64,000 nucleotides of DNA from Streptomyces aidingensis (lineage in GTDB: Bacteria > Actinomycetota > Actinomycetes > Streptomycetales > Streptomycetaceae). Positions 25,242 through 32,811 of this stretch are shown piece after piece. The notes beneath the pieces were generated by a model, which saw only the letters and a program-made list of their open reading frames with translations, was not told where the DNA came from and did not search any database. The position numbers and the translations under genes are program-made. The first letter of the stretch is position 1. The number at the start of each line of letters is the position of its first letter. Location: NCBI RefSeq assembly GCF_900112355.1, contig NZ_FOLM01000004.1, forward strand, positions 212,871 to 276,870, read 5' to 3'.

Positions 25242-25906
25242 ACCCGGTCGACGATCCGGCCCCCGGCGACGGGTCGCTACCGGAAGCCACTGCCGCCACC
25301 GGCGGAGCAAGGTGTCCCCTTGGATATCCCAACGGGCTATCCAAGGGGGTTGCCCTCGCCCAGGGGGGCGAGGGCACGTCGTCCGTTCCCCGCGCGGGGG
25401 CGCGCGGGGAACGGACGAGCCTCCGTCACCAGGGGGCGCCGGAGACAGAAGAAACCGCTACCGTCGCCGACCCCGAGCCGCCGCTCGCCTCCCGCCAGCC
25501 CGCCTTCCCCGACCGTCGTCCGCGCCGCCGCACCTACCAGCCGTCGCATCGCGAAGACATCATCGCCGCGCGCTTCACACCCGACGAGAAAGCCGAGATC
25601 GTCGCCGCCGCCAAGCGGACCGCCGTCTTCCCCTCCGGCTTCCTCGCCACCGCCGGCCTCAATGCCGCCCGCGGCGCGGTCGCCGTCCATCGCGACGCTC
25701 AGCTCGACGACGCCATCGACGAATTGGCGGCCCTGCGCGCCCAGATTTCCCGCGTCGGCAACAACATCAACCAGATCGCCCACGTCTACAACGCGGGCGG
25801 CCGACCACGCCCCGGTGAACTCGCCCACGCGCTGACCGTCCTCGTCCGCACCCTGCTCCACGTCGACGCAGCCGCCGACACCCTGGCGGGCAGGCGCACT
25901 CGGTGA
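25238..25906 (+). CDS. mobC: MobC-like relaxosome protein
   Basis: 222 aa. The C-terminal 130 residues (REDIIAARFTPDEKAEIVAAAKRT...PSGFLATAGLNAARG... LDDAIDELAALRAQISRVGNNINQIAHVYNAGG) form the MobC domain: a ribbon-helix-helix-like part and the conserved RVGNNINQIA motif. MobC opens or bends oriT DNA for the relaxase encoded next (GTGA overlap). The N-terminal 95 residues are low in complexity and are encoded by three perfect hairpins at 25316-25418, so the true start may be further downstream, or the protein overlaps the transfer origin. Confidence 0.85.
   Translation: MNPVDDPAPGDGSLPEATAATGGARCPLGYPNGLSKGVALAQGGEGTSSVPRAGARGERTSLRHQGAPETEETATVADPEPPLASRQPAFPDRRPRRRTYQPSHREDIIAARFTPDEKAEIVAAAKRTAVFPSGFLATAGLNAARGAVAVHRDAQLDDAIDELAALRAQISRVGNNINQIAHVYNAGGRPRPGELAHALTVLVRTLLHVDAAADTLAGRRTR
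25316..25418. other. oriT: Three consecutive perfect hairpins, candidate oriT
   Basis: Hairpin 1: 25316-25326 / 25338-25348, arm CCCCTTGGATA, 11-nt loop. Hairpin 2: 25351-25361 / 25366-25376, arm TGCCCTCGCCC, loop AGGG. Hairpin 3: 25379-25396 / 25401-25418, arm TCGTCCGTTCCCCGCGCG, loop GGGG. All arms pair perfectly. They lie directly before the conserved part of mobC and 0.5 kb before the relaxase gene, where oriT normally sits. No nic site can be named from sequence alone. Confidence 0.6.
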
Positions 25907-27618
25907 TCCCCAAGATCCGGCGAGGCTCGCGCACCTACGGACTGCTTGCCTATCTCTACGGCCCCGGCCGGCGGGACGAGCACGTCGATCCCCACCTGGT
26001 GGCTTCCTGGGACGGCTTCGCACCGGACCCCGGCCGTGACCCCGAAGCCACCCTGGCGCAGCTCGCCCGAGCCTTGGACCTGCGGGTGAAGCAAGCCGGG
26101 AAGCGTGCCCCCGCGCAGCACGTCTGGCACTGCTCCGTCCGCACCGCACCCGACGACCGCGAACTCAGCGACGACGAATGGGGAAACGTCGCGCGCGCGA
26201 TCGTCCACGCCACCGGCATCGCTCCGGATGGTGACCCGGACGGCTGCCGGTGGGTGGCCGTCCGCCACGCCGACGACCACATCCACATCCTGGCCACCAT
26301 GGTCCGCGGCGACCTGCGGCGTCCCCGGATCAGCTACGACTTCAAGCGCGCCCAAGCCGAGTGCCGACGCCTGGAGAAGGAACTGGGCCTCCGCCGTCTC
26401 AACGCCGGTGACGGCACCGCCGCCCGCAACCCCACCAGCGCGGAGCGCTTCAAAGCTGAGCGCACCGGCCGCACCGAGACGCCACGGGAAACCCTCCGCG
26501 CGGCCGTCCGCCAAGCCCTCGCGGGCGCCGCCACCGAAACGGAGTTCTTCGACCGCCTTGCCGCCGCCGGCCTGCGCATCAACAAGCGGTACGCCCCGTC
26601 CGGCGACGTTCTCGGCTATACCGTGGCCCTCCCCGGGGACCGCAACCGCGACGGCCGGCCCATCTGGTTCTCCGGCTCCCGCCTCGCTCCGGACCTCTCA
26701 CTGCCCAAAATCCGACAGCGCCTGACCGCCGAACCTGCTCCGTCCGAGCGCCTCCGACCTGCGCCTGCCCGCCGAGCCGCCATCCCCGCCGTCGAGAGCG
26801 CACTCCGTACCCTCCACGAGAACCCGGACGCCGCCGCGGCCCACCTCGTCGGAGTCGGCGAGCTCCTGGACGCCACCGCCCAGACCGCCCCGGCCGCAAC
26901 CCGAAGCGAACTCGCGGCAGCGGCACGCTCCTTCGAACGCGCTACTCGCTGCCACCTCCGAGCCGAGCAAGCGGATCTCCGCGCACTGCGCTCGGCAGCC
27001 CGAGGCATCGCTCACGCTGGCAACGCCCTCGGCCGGGGCGAAGACGGCGGCACCACCGCCATGCTGCTCTCCACCTTGGTCCTGGCGGTGATCGTGGCAG
27101 CTCGCTGGCACGCAGCCCGTGGCCACGCCCAGCAGGCCGCCGCCGCTCATCAGGCTGCCACCCACCTCCGCGCCGCCTACCAGAACGCTGCGAGGCCCGC
27201 TCTCCGCGCCTGGAGCCAACAGGGCCGTCATCTGCCTGAGCCCGCCCGTGCCCGGTATCAGGCGGTCGTGCGGGATGCGCTGCCGACACGGCTCTGGCAG
27301 CAGGGGCGCGGCGACGGCAAGGATGCCCTCCTCGCCACACTCCACCAGGTCGAACGCGCCGGACATGATCCAGCAGCGCTGCTCAAGCAGGCGATCGACC
27401 TCCGCGAGTTGGACAGCGCCGACAGCATCAACCAGGTGCTCGTCTGGCGTCTTCGCCGTATTACGGCCCTGCCGGGGCACCCCGACACGCCGCTCACGGT
27501 GGTCCGGTCCGTCGGTCAACGCGCAGCACCAGCTCACCAGAGGACCGTCGCCGAGGGTGGGGCTGCGGCAGACCCCCGTTTGTCGGCTGGTGCTCCTTCA
27601 CGGCGTCCCGCACGCTGA
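25903..27618 (+). CDS. Relaxase/mobilisation nuclease, MobP-like
   Basis: 571 aa, GTG start overlapping the mobC stop. The N-terminal 190 residues form the relaxase domain. A Gly/Tyr-rich start (GSRTYGLLAYLYGPGR) may carry the catalytic Tyr, and HADDHIHILATMVRGD (His122, His126, His128) is the metal-binding HxxxHxH motif. The central region (ETPRETLRAAVRQALAGAATETEFFDRLAAAGLRINKRYAPSGDVLGYTVAL) is the usual accessory domain of actinobacterial relaxases. About residues 385-405 form one hydrophobic segment (AMLLSTLVLAVIVAARW). It nicks oriT and leads the strand to the VirD4-like coupling protein encoded at 36428-38215. Confidence 0.92.
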   Translation: MIPKIRRGSRTYGLLAYLYGPGRRDEHVDPHLVASWDGFAPDPGRDPEATLAQLARALDLRVKQAGKRAPAQHVWHCSVRTAPDDRELSDDEWGNVARAIVHATGIAPDGDPDGCRWVAVRHADDHIHILATMVRGDLRRPRISYDFKRAQAECRRLEKELGLRRLNAGDGTAARNPTSAERFKAERTGRTETPRETLRAAVRQALAGAATETEFFDRLAAAGLRINKRYAPSGDVLGYTVALPGDRNRDGRPIWFSGSRLAPDLSLPKIRQRLTAEPAPSERLRPAPARRAAIPAVESALRTLHENPDAAAAHLVGVGELLDATAQTAPAATRSELAAAARSFERATRCHLRAEQADLRALRSAARGIAHAGNALGRGEDGGTTAMLLSTLVLAVIVAARWHAARGHAQQAAAAHQAATHLRAAYQNAARPALRAWSQQGRHLPEPARARYQAVVRDALPTRLWQQGRGDGKDALLATLHQVERAGHDPAALLKQAIDLRELDSADSINQVLVWRLRRITALPGHPDTPLTVVRSVGQRAAPAHQRTVAEGGAAADPRLSAGAPSRRPAR

Positions 27619-27802
27619 GGTCCCGACCCTCGAAGAAGGGAAGCGGCGGCCGACCTGAGCTCGTCCGTCCCCGCCTTCATTGTCCTCTGGCCCCCGCCCA
27701 ATGTCTGCAAGCGGATCCATCGCGCCGGGCCACCGCCGCCGCCCTCCTCACCCGACACCGAAGAGACGAGCCAGCCGTACCATCAGTGTCCGGACGAGAT
27801 GT

Positions 27803-27820
27803 CAGTACGTACCGTTACTG
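27803..27820. promoter_or_regulatory. Palindrome related to the dnd promoter element
   Basis: CAGTA-N8-TACTG contains ACGTACCGTTAC (27807-27818). ACGTACCGCTAC occurs at 51453-51464 in the dndA-dndB promoter. It lies directly upstream of the GIY-YIG gene. Confidence 0.35.
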
Positions 27821-27827
27821 TCGTGGG

Positions 27828-28136
27828 ATGAAGGTGATTTACAAGATCACGTACCCAAACGGGAAGATCTACATTGGTTCGGATCGCACCGACAGTCGGC
27901 TGACCTACTTCGGAAGCCCTTCGAAAGAGCTTCTGGACCGTGACTTTGACCGCGCCGAACTGCAAGACTTCACGATCCGCAAGCAGATCCTCTGGCAGTC
28001 TGAAACCGCCACGACTGGCGAAGTGCTCCGACGCGAGAACGAGCTCATCGTCGAACATGGCGCGAATGATCCTGACCGCGGCTACAATCAGCGGCCACTT
28101 TATCGGCAGAGCACGACACCGACACCGATGCCGTAG
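27828..28136 (+). CDS. Short GIY-YIG-type nuclease domain protein
   Basis: 102 aa from ATG at 27828. The start MKVIYKITYPNGKIYIGSD fits the GIY-YIG motif (here YKI and YIG), and a later Arg (about residue 25) and Glu (EVLRRENELIVEHGANDP) may be catalytic. The remaining GYNQRPLY is seen in small free-standing GIY-YIG proteins. It could cleave invading DNA or act in element maintenance; function unproven. AT content is slightly higher than its neighbours, and an upstream palindrome resembles the dnd promoter element. Confidence 0.7.
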   Translation: MKVIYKITYPNGKIYIGSDRTDSRLTYFGSPSKELLDRDFDRAELQDFTIRKQILWQSETATTGEVLRRENELIVEHGANDPDRGYNQRPLYRQSTTPTPMP

Positions 28137-28277
28137 AGTCACCACCAGCGGCACCATGCTGCGCGACTACGCACGTAGCCCATTTGTGTCGAGTTCCATC
28201 CTGCGGGAGGACTCGATCTCCCTCACTCCGTTACAGGTACACGGCGTTTGTGCTGCCTGTGATGAAGGGAGACGAGT

Positions 28278-28673
28278 GTGGACCGGATGAAGTTGGGGTC
28301 GATCGTGATATGGGCGGCATCGCACTCGAGAGCAGCCGATTGGTATGAGCTGTCCGCCCCGCCGGCGCCAGGGGACCAGCGGCCGGGTTGGCGGGCGGTT
28401 CTGTACCCGTATGAGTTGACCGTGACGGGCCTGCTTGTCATCTGCTCTGCCTGTGGCGCTCGCCAGGACTGGATGATTCTTTGTCTTGCCAATGAGGTCA
28501 GTATTCGCTGCCGTTGTTCGCATCAGTGGCTGGAGCCTGACATCACGAGGGCTAATTTCGACTCGATGATTTGCGAGCCAGGAACGAGCCACCGCGATGT
28601 GAGCGCCGCCATTACGGCCCTTGGGTATGACGGAACTTTCGCCGGGACGTACCTCATGTCCGGAGATCGGTGA
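28278..28673 (+). CDS. Uncharacterised protein with CxxC/CxC cysteines
   Basis: 131 aa from GTG at 28278, with GGGAG upstream. The pairs ICSACG and IRCRCSHQW suggest a zinc ribbon of about 30 residues in the centre; the N-terminal half has AADWYELSAPPAPGDQRPGWRAVLYPYELTVTG. No catalytic motif is visible. It is followed by a strong bidirectional terminator. Confidence 0.65.
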   Translation: MDRMKLGSIVIWAASHSRAADWYELSAPPAPGDQRPGWRAVLYPYELTVTGLLVICSACGARQDWMILCLANEVSIRCRCSHQWLEPDITRANFDSMICEPGTSHRDVSAAITALGYDGTFAGTYLMSGDR

Positions 28674-28693
28674 CGGGCTCTGTGAAAAACAGC

Positions 28694-28735
28694 GCGGGGG
28701 CCGGAAACCCCGTCGGAGGGGTTTCCGGCCCCCGC
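28694..28735. terminator. Strong bidirectional terminator
   Basis: Perfect 18-bp arms (28694-28711 and 28718-28735, core CCGGAAACCCC) with loop GTCGGA, between two convergent genes. It separates the plus-strand mobilisation genes from the end of the long minus-strand operon. Confidence 0.85.
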
Positions 28736-28744
28736 ACTGCCAGT

Positions 28745-29182
28745 TCAGAGGGTAGCGAGGTGATTCGCCAGGTTCAGGGCGTCGGTGGCCACGTGGAGAG
28801 CGGCACATAGGCCGATCGCCTCGTACACCGTGGGATGAATGATCGGCGACCACTCTCCGTGAAGGCCGGGCCATCTGCCGAGCAGCACCTCTTGTGAGGG
28901 AAGACCCAGCTGGGCCGTGACATCCATCCCGCCGGTGGCGGACGTGGCCCAGGTGAGCAGGACTCCGCCCAGCGGCAGTGAGCTCCGATCTCGGCTGTCC
29001 ACCCGCGAGATCTGGAGAACGTCACCGGGCATGGCGGAAATGGACCGCACAATGGCGCCCCGGGTGTCGGTGGGCATGGGGCGGCGGGTGTGTCGGCGGA
29101 GAGGTGTCCAGGTGCTGGGTGTGGGGGGATCCGCGATCGATGGCCTCCGCTTGCTGACGTGGGACGAGGACGTGTCGGTCAT
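28745..29182 (-). CDS. Uncharacterised protein, last gene of the minus operon
   Basis: 145 aa from the ATG at 29182, which overlaps the upstream stop (ATGA). A start at 29077 would give 110 aa without the basic N-terminus. The core is GDVLQISRVDSRDRSSLPLGGVLLTWATSATGGMDVTAQLG ... WSPIIHPTVYEAIGLCAALHVATDALNLANHL. No motif is recognised. Confidence 0.6.
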   Translation of the reverse strand: MTDTSSSHVSKRRPSIADPPTPSTWTPLRRHTRRPMPTDTRGAIVRSISAMPGDVLQISRVDSRDRSSLPLGGVLLTWATSATGGMDVTAQLGLPSQEVLLGRWPGLHGEWSPIIHPTVYEAIGLCAALHVATDALNLANHLATL

Positions 29183-29400
29183 GACCAGTCGAGTTCCGTC
29201 CGGACGCTTGGCGGCAGGTATCCCTCCTGGCCGTCTTCGGCGATGAAGACGGCCGGTCCGTCGTCGCCCTGGTCTTCGACCACTCGTCCGACCAGGTGGG
29301 CGAACGGCCAGTCCGGGTTGATGGCGAGGCGAACGGGGAGATCGTGGTCGAACACATCGAGCTGGTGGATGAGCTGGCCGACGGTGAGTGACTTGGGCAT
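29179..29400 (-). CDS. Uncharacterised 73-aa protein
   Basis: MPKSLTVGQLIHQLDVFDHDLPVRLAINPDWPFAHLVGRVVEDQGDD... is a pattern seen in small Streptomyces proteins that begin with TVGxLxxxLxxxDxDxPVRLAxxP. It is probably an accessory DNA protein of unknown function. Coupled by ATGA to the next gene in the operon. Confidence 0.7.
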   Translation of the reverse strand: MPKSLTVGQLIHQLDVFDHDLPVRLAINPDWPFAHLVGRVVEDQGDDGPAVFIAEDGQEGYLPPSVRTELDWS

Positions 29401-29441
29401 GCGGACCTCTCGCTTCGGGACGGCTCGGAGTGACGGGACGC

Positions 29442-29894
29442 CTATCGCGGATTGGCCCGGTGGCTCGCCAGATGATTTCTCCGTGCGGAAACCACATACG
29501 TCTTGACGGTCGCCCTGATTTTCCAGGTGCCGCAGGAACAGATCGCCTCAAAGCTCGTCCGACCCGGGCACTCCGGGTGCAGCGGCTTACCGGAAGGCGA
29601 ATGCTTGTGGGCTGCGGGACACGGGCTGCCGTCCTCGTGCCGGGTAATGAGAGGCGCGGTGTGGCGGGGAATAGTTTCCTCCAGGTGGTGCGTACCGAGT
29701 GCGGTTCTGTCGGTAATCCCGGGCTTCCCGTCCAGGAGGTCCGTAGATTCGCATGGTTTGCACTGAGATCTCCACTCGCATGCGCCACTTCCGCGTCTGC
29801 CGTGGGCGAACTGATTATGCGCGGTGAGGAGAGGCAGAAGCGGACGGAGGACCGTCGGAGGAAGGCCGATGAGGAGGGCACGTCGGCACACCAC
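29442..29894 (-). CDS. Possible cysteine-rich small protein
   Basis: 150-aa frame with a GTG start at 29894 that overlaps the end of the preceding gene by 80 nt. The C-terminal part is gene-like: HEDGSPCPAAHKHSPSG, HPECPGRTSFEAICSCG and TWKIRATVKTYVVSARRNHLASH suggest a zinc-binding fold. The N-terminal third is uncertain and the true start may be a rare codon inside. Confidence 0.4.
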   Translation of the reverse strand: MVCRRALLIGLPPTVLRPLLPLLTAHNQFAHGRRGSGACEWRSQCKPCESTDLLDGKPGITDRTALGTHHLEETIPRHTAPLITRHEDGSPCPAAHKHSPSGKPLHPECPGRTSFEAICSCGTWKIRATVKTYVVSARRNHLASHRANPR

Positions 29895-30396
29895 TGGATT
29901 GGACAGGGGATGGGGCAGAGTCCTTGGGCAGCGGTTCCTCTGCTCGTTGTGAAGCGATTGTCGTCCTTGCCAGCGCGGCCATCAGTCGGGAGTTGGACGA
30001 GGTGAGGAACGGTCCCAGGTGATGTTCCCGGGCCCTGGCAACCAGGCCGCGCTGGACATCGATGGGCTGCCGGTCGATCCTCGTCATCATGTGGGCGATG
30101 CCTGGCGAGAAGGATGACCGGGCCGGAAATCCGGCTGCTGTGGCGATGAGGCGGACGGCGTCTGCCTTGATCATCAATGCGTAGCAGGTGTCCAGTTCGC
30201 TGATCTCGCAGACGTGTTCGGCGACATCGAGGAGGAGCTCGGACAGGGGCAGAGCATCGTCCGCCATGACCTGCTCGGTGAGGCCGAGCAGCGTCAGTGT
30301 GGCGCTGTACAGCTGGTCATTGACGGTGGCGTCGTAGGGCCAGAAGGAAGTCGCGGTGGGGTCGGGCGCGTAGTCGGACAAGGACGTGGCCTCCAT
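29815..30396 (-). CDS. Uncharacterised helical protein
   Basis: 193 aa from ATG at 30396 (MEATSLSDYAPDPTATSFWPYDATVNDQLY). It is helix-rich (LPLSELLLDVAEHVCEISELDTCYALMIKADAVRLIATAAG), with a disordered Ser/Pro C-terminus. No known domain. It starts 22 nt after the first DUF317 gene ends, so it is likely co-transcribed. Confidence 0.6.
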   Translation of the reverse strand: MEATSLSDYAPDPTATSFWPYDATVNDQLYSATLTLLGLTEQVMADDALPLSELLLDVAEHVCEISELDTCYALMIKADAVRLIATAAGFPARSSFSPGIAHMMTRIDRQPIDVQRGLVARAREHHLGPFLTSSNSRLMAALARTTIASQRAEEPLPKDSAPSPVQSSGVPTCPPHRPSSDGPPSASASPHRA

Positions 30397-30418
30397 AGTC
30401 GAGCGGGGGTGAGCCGGA

Positions 30419-31279
30419 TCAGCGGTGGCGTGGGGTCGCCGGTGCCGGTGCGGAACCGGCGGCACGGGCTGGAGGCCCCGCCGGAGACTCCAGGGCTGCG
30501 GCAAGAGAGAGGCCAGAGCGGGACTTGGCGGCCTGGCTACGGGTCGGCTGCTCGAGTCCCCCGCCCGCGGTCGGCGTGGGCCGAAGCGGAGTGACGGTGA
30601 CGGTCTCGCGGGACAGATGCCGCACCTGGGCGTGGTGGCGGACGACGGGTGCTGGATCGGTGATAGCGGTGGTGATCGCGGTCACCAGAGCGACGGGAAC
30701 GAGGCTGGTGCAGGCCGCGTCCCAGGAGGCGGCGCCAGCACCGCCCCGGATGAGCCACTTGTCCTCCCCGCCCCTCAGCTCGGCCGCGCGGTTCAGCACG
30801 TGCTTGCGGTAGCTGAGGCCGGCGAGCCGGTCGGGGGAGTCGAAGGAGATGTATCCGGGCTCGTCCGTGCGCGCCCATCCGGCCTTGAGCAGCGGCTCCA
30901 TGGCGCGGGCGGCCGGCCGGACGGGTCCGTGCAGGTGCGCGTCGTCGCCGTACTGCTGGGCCAGGGCCGTGGTGAAGCCCTCGACAATCTCCACCGGGGC
31001 GGCGCTGCTGAAGGTGCTGACCCACAGCGGGGCACCGAAGGGATCTTCGTAGGCCGCGATCTTCCACAGCGTCTCGTCCTCGCCTTCGGCGAGATATCCG
31101 AGGCGGGCCGAGTGGTCCGGTGCCGTGAGGAAGACGTTGCCCAGCGGGTCCTTGTCCAGGCTCCAGTTCTGGTCCAGGAGCGGCCGGAGCGCTGGGTCTC
31201 CGATGTCCACCGGTCCGGCCAGGTAGCGCGGGGAGACGTGGTAGAGGGCCGACGGGTCTTCCGGGAAGGAGGTGCTCAT
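30419..31279 (-). CDS. DUF317 domain protein
   Basis: 286 aa. It carries two DUF317-type halves: YLAGPVDIGDPALRPLLDQNWSLDKDPLGNVFLTAPDHSARLGYL... LWVSTFSSAAPVEIVEGFTTALAQQYGD, and MEPLLKAGWARTDEPGYISFDSPDRLAGLSYR. A Pro/Ala-rich tail follows. DUF317 proteins are restricted to Streptomyces and relatives and occur on mobile elements; function is unknown. It is adjacent to a paralogue that ends 16 nt upstream. Confidence 0.88.
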   Translation of the reverse strand: MSTSFPEDPSALYHVSPRYLAGPVDIGDPALRPLLDQNWSLDKDPLGNVFLTAPDHSARLGYLAEGEDETLWKIAAYEDPFGAPLWVSTFSSAAPVEIVEGFTTALAQQYGDDAHLHGPVRPAARAMEPLLKAGWARTDEPGYISFDSPDRLAGLSYRKHVLNRAAELRGGEDKWLIRGGAGAASWDAACTSLVPVALVTAITTAITDPAPVVRHHAQVRHLSRETVTVTPLRPTPTAGGGLEQPTRSQAAKSRSGLSLAAALESPAGPPARAAGSAPAPATPRHR

Positions 31280-31295
31280 GGCGGCTCCGGGGAGG

Positions 31296-32150
31296 TCAGC
31301 GGCGTGGCCCCGGCGCGGGGCCGGAAGGCCGGAACGCCGGGGAGGAGGGGACGGCGGGGTCGGGGAGGAGGAGACCGGGCGTGGTGGACCGCGCCCGCGC
31401 GGTGGCTGAGCGGGAAGGACCCGGATCGGCGAGACGCACCTCTGCCAGGTGCGGCAGCACGCCGAGCGGGAGGTCGCGAAGCCTGCGGACGACCGGATCC
31501 GGGGCGCTGAACACCTGCGCCGCGGCGGTGATCAGATACAGCGGGGTGGCGCTGGTGAAGGTGGCGTGCCACCGGGGACCGCTGGTCAACTCTTGGGCGT
31601 TGCAATACAGAGCCCACTGCGGCGGCTCGGCACCGGCCAGCTCGGCGTCGTAGTCGACTCGGCCCCGCCGGATGCTGAAGCCGGCGTACCCGTCGGGTGC
31701 GAGCTGGTGCTGGGCATCGGTGAACACTTTGGTCTCCCACCCCAGCTCACTGAGCAGCGTGGCCGGCGTCGTACCCGGCTGGCGCGGCCCGCCGCTGAGG
31801 TAGTCCCGATGGTTGGTCCGCAGACCGTCGACGAGGGTGGTGGTGAAGGCGGCGACGATCTCGGTGGGCGTGGTCGAGCTGAACGACGCCGACCAGACGC
31901 GCGTGTCCCCCGGCGCGCGTGTGGCGTCGATCTGCCAGGCGCGGTCGCTCCCAGCAGGGGAACGAGTGACGAAGACGGTCTTGCACGGGCTGGCGAAGCG
32001 AGCACCGGCCTCGTTGACCGCCTCCGTCCAGCCTGGCGCGGCCTGCAGCAGACGGTCGGCCAGCGCGGGATCTCCCGTTCCGGCGAAGTAGACGGGGCTG
32101 ACCAGCAGCGGTGCATCGGGGGGAAGTTCTTGCAGGTTGGGATGAGTCAC
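31296..32150 (-). CDS. DUF317 domain protein, paralogue
   Basis: 284 aa from GTG at 32150 with a GGAG site. VSPVYFAGTGDPALADRLLQAAPGWTEAVNEAGARFASPCKTVFV ... WSASFSSTTPTEIVAAFTTTLVDGL repeats the pattern of the next gene (WVSTFSSAAPVEIVEGFTTAL), so the two arose by duplication. A second, weaker copy follows (WHATFTSATPLYLITAAAQVFSAPDPVVRRL). The tail is Pro/Ser-rich. Confidence 0.85.
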   Translation of the reverse strand: MTHPNLQELPPDAPLLVSPVYFAGTGDPALADRLLQAAPGWTEAVNEAGARFASPCKTVFVTRSPAGSDRAWQIDATRAPGDTRVWSASFSSTTPTEIVAAFTTTLVDGLRTNHRDYLSGGPRQPGTTPATLLSELGWETKVFTDAQHQLAPDGYAGFSIRRGRVDYDAELAGAEPPQWALYCNAQELTSGPRWHATFTSATPLYLITAAAQVFSAPDPVVRRLRDLPLGVLPHLAEVRLADPGPSRSATARARSTTPGLLLPDPAVPSSPAFRPSGPAPGPRR

Positions 32151-32328
32151 AGAGGGCCGCTCCAGGCGGAGGGCGGCGGTGGCCGCGGAGGGCAGGGACC
32201 ATGGCACGGGCGCGAGAGGCGCTCGGCCGGTCTCGGCGGCGCGGACATGTCGGTCACCCGCCGGACTTCTGGCACGCCGCGCTGGCGATCGAGTCCACCG
32301 GCACCCACACCGTGTGCTGGGCGGACGG

Positions 32329-32811
32329 TCATGCTCGGGCCCTTCGGGGGACAGACGCGGACGAGGGAGCCGAGGGGCGGTTGGAGGCGGAGCCGGTGGG
32401 GACGTCCGGAACGCTGCGGAGGTGGGGTGAGCGGGAGCGGGCTGCCTGGGCACGGCGTCCGGCCGCTGGCGGGGTCTCGGCCGCGACGGAACTCGTGCGC
32501 TCCAGCCGTTGATGGGCGATGCCGTACACGGCGCCGGCCTCGCGCTCTCCGACCGCGATGAGATAGATCTCCCGGCGGTGGCGGCTGCCGGCAGGGGCGT
32601 CGCGGAACTGGATGACCAGCCGCCACTCGGCCTTGGGATCGACGTAGACCTTGTGGCATCCGGCCAGGCGGCCCTGGAGCGGTGCACTGCGCTCGTTGCC
32701 GTGGACCAGGTGCTGGAGTTCCAGCAGCGCCAGGTCCCGGATGTGGGCCGGCACCTCCCGGAGATCCGCGAGCGCTTCCGGGTGCGCGGCGAACGCGTAC
32801 CGGGCGGTCAC
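32329..32811 (-). CDS. RelE/ParE-fold toxin-like protein with C-terminal extension
   Basis: 160 aa from GTG at 32811 (GTGA overlap with the upstream gene). Residues 1-95 (RYAFAAHPEALADLREVPAHIRDLALLELQHLVHGNERSAPLQGRLAGCHKVYVDPKAEWRLVIQFRD...EIYLIAVGEREAGAVYGIAHQRL) have the RelE pattern of helices, L-G...KVYVDP..WRLVI strands and the final basic helix. An extra 65 disordered residues follow. No antitoxin-like partner is adjacent: the upstream gene is a 254-aa protein of unknown type. Confidence 0.7.
   Translation of the reverse strand: MTARYAFAAHPEALADLREVPAHIRDLALLELQHLVHGNERSAPLQGRLAGCHKVYVDPKAEWRLVIQFRDAPAGSRHRREIYLIAVGEREAGAVYGIAHQRLERTSSVAAETPPAAGRRAQAARSRSPHLRSVPDVPTGSASNRPSAPSSASVPRRARA

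Noticed and set aside
28745..29881. 378-codon minus frame as one gene
   Set aside because: The upstream two thirds are Arg/Pro-rich and overlap two better genes; only the part from 29182 is gene-like.
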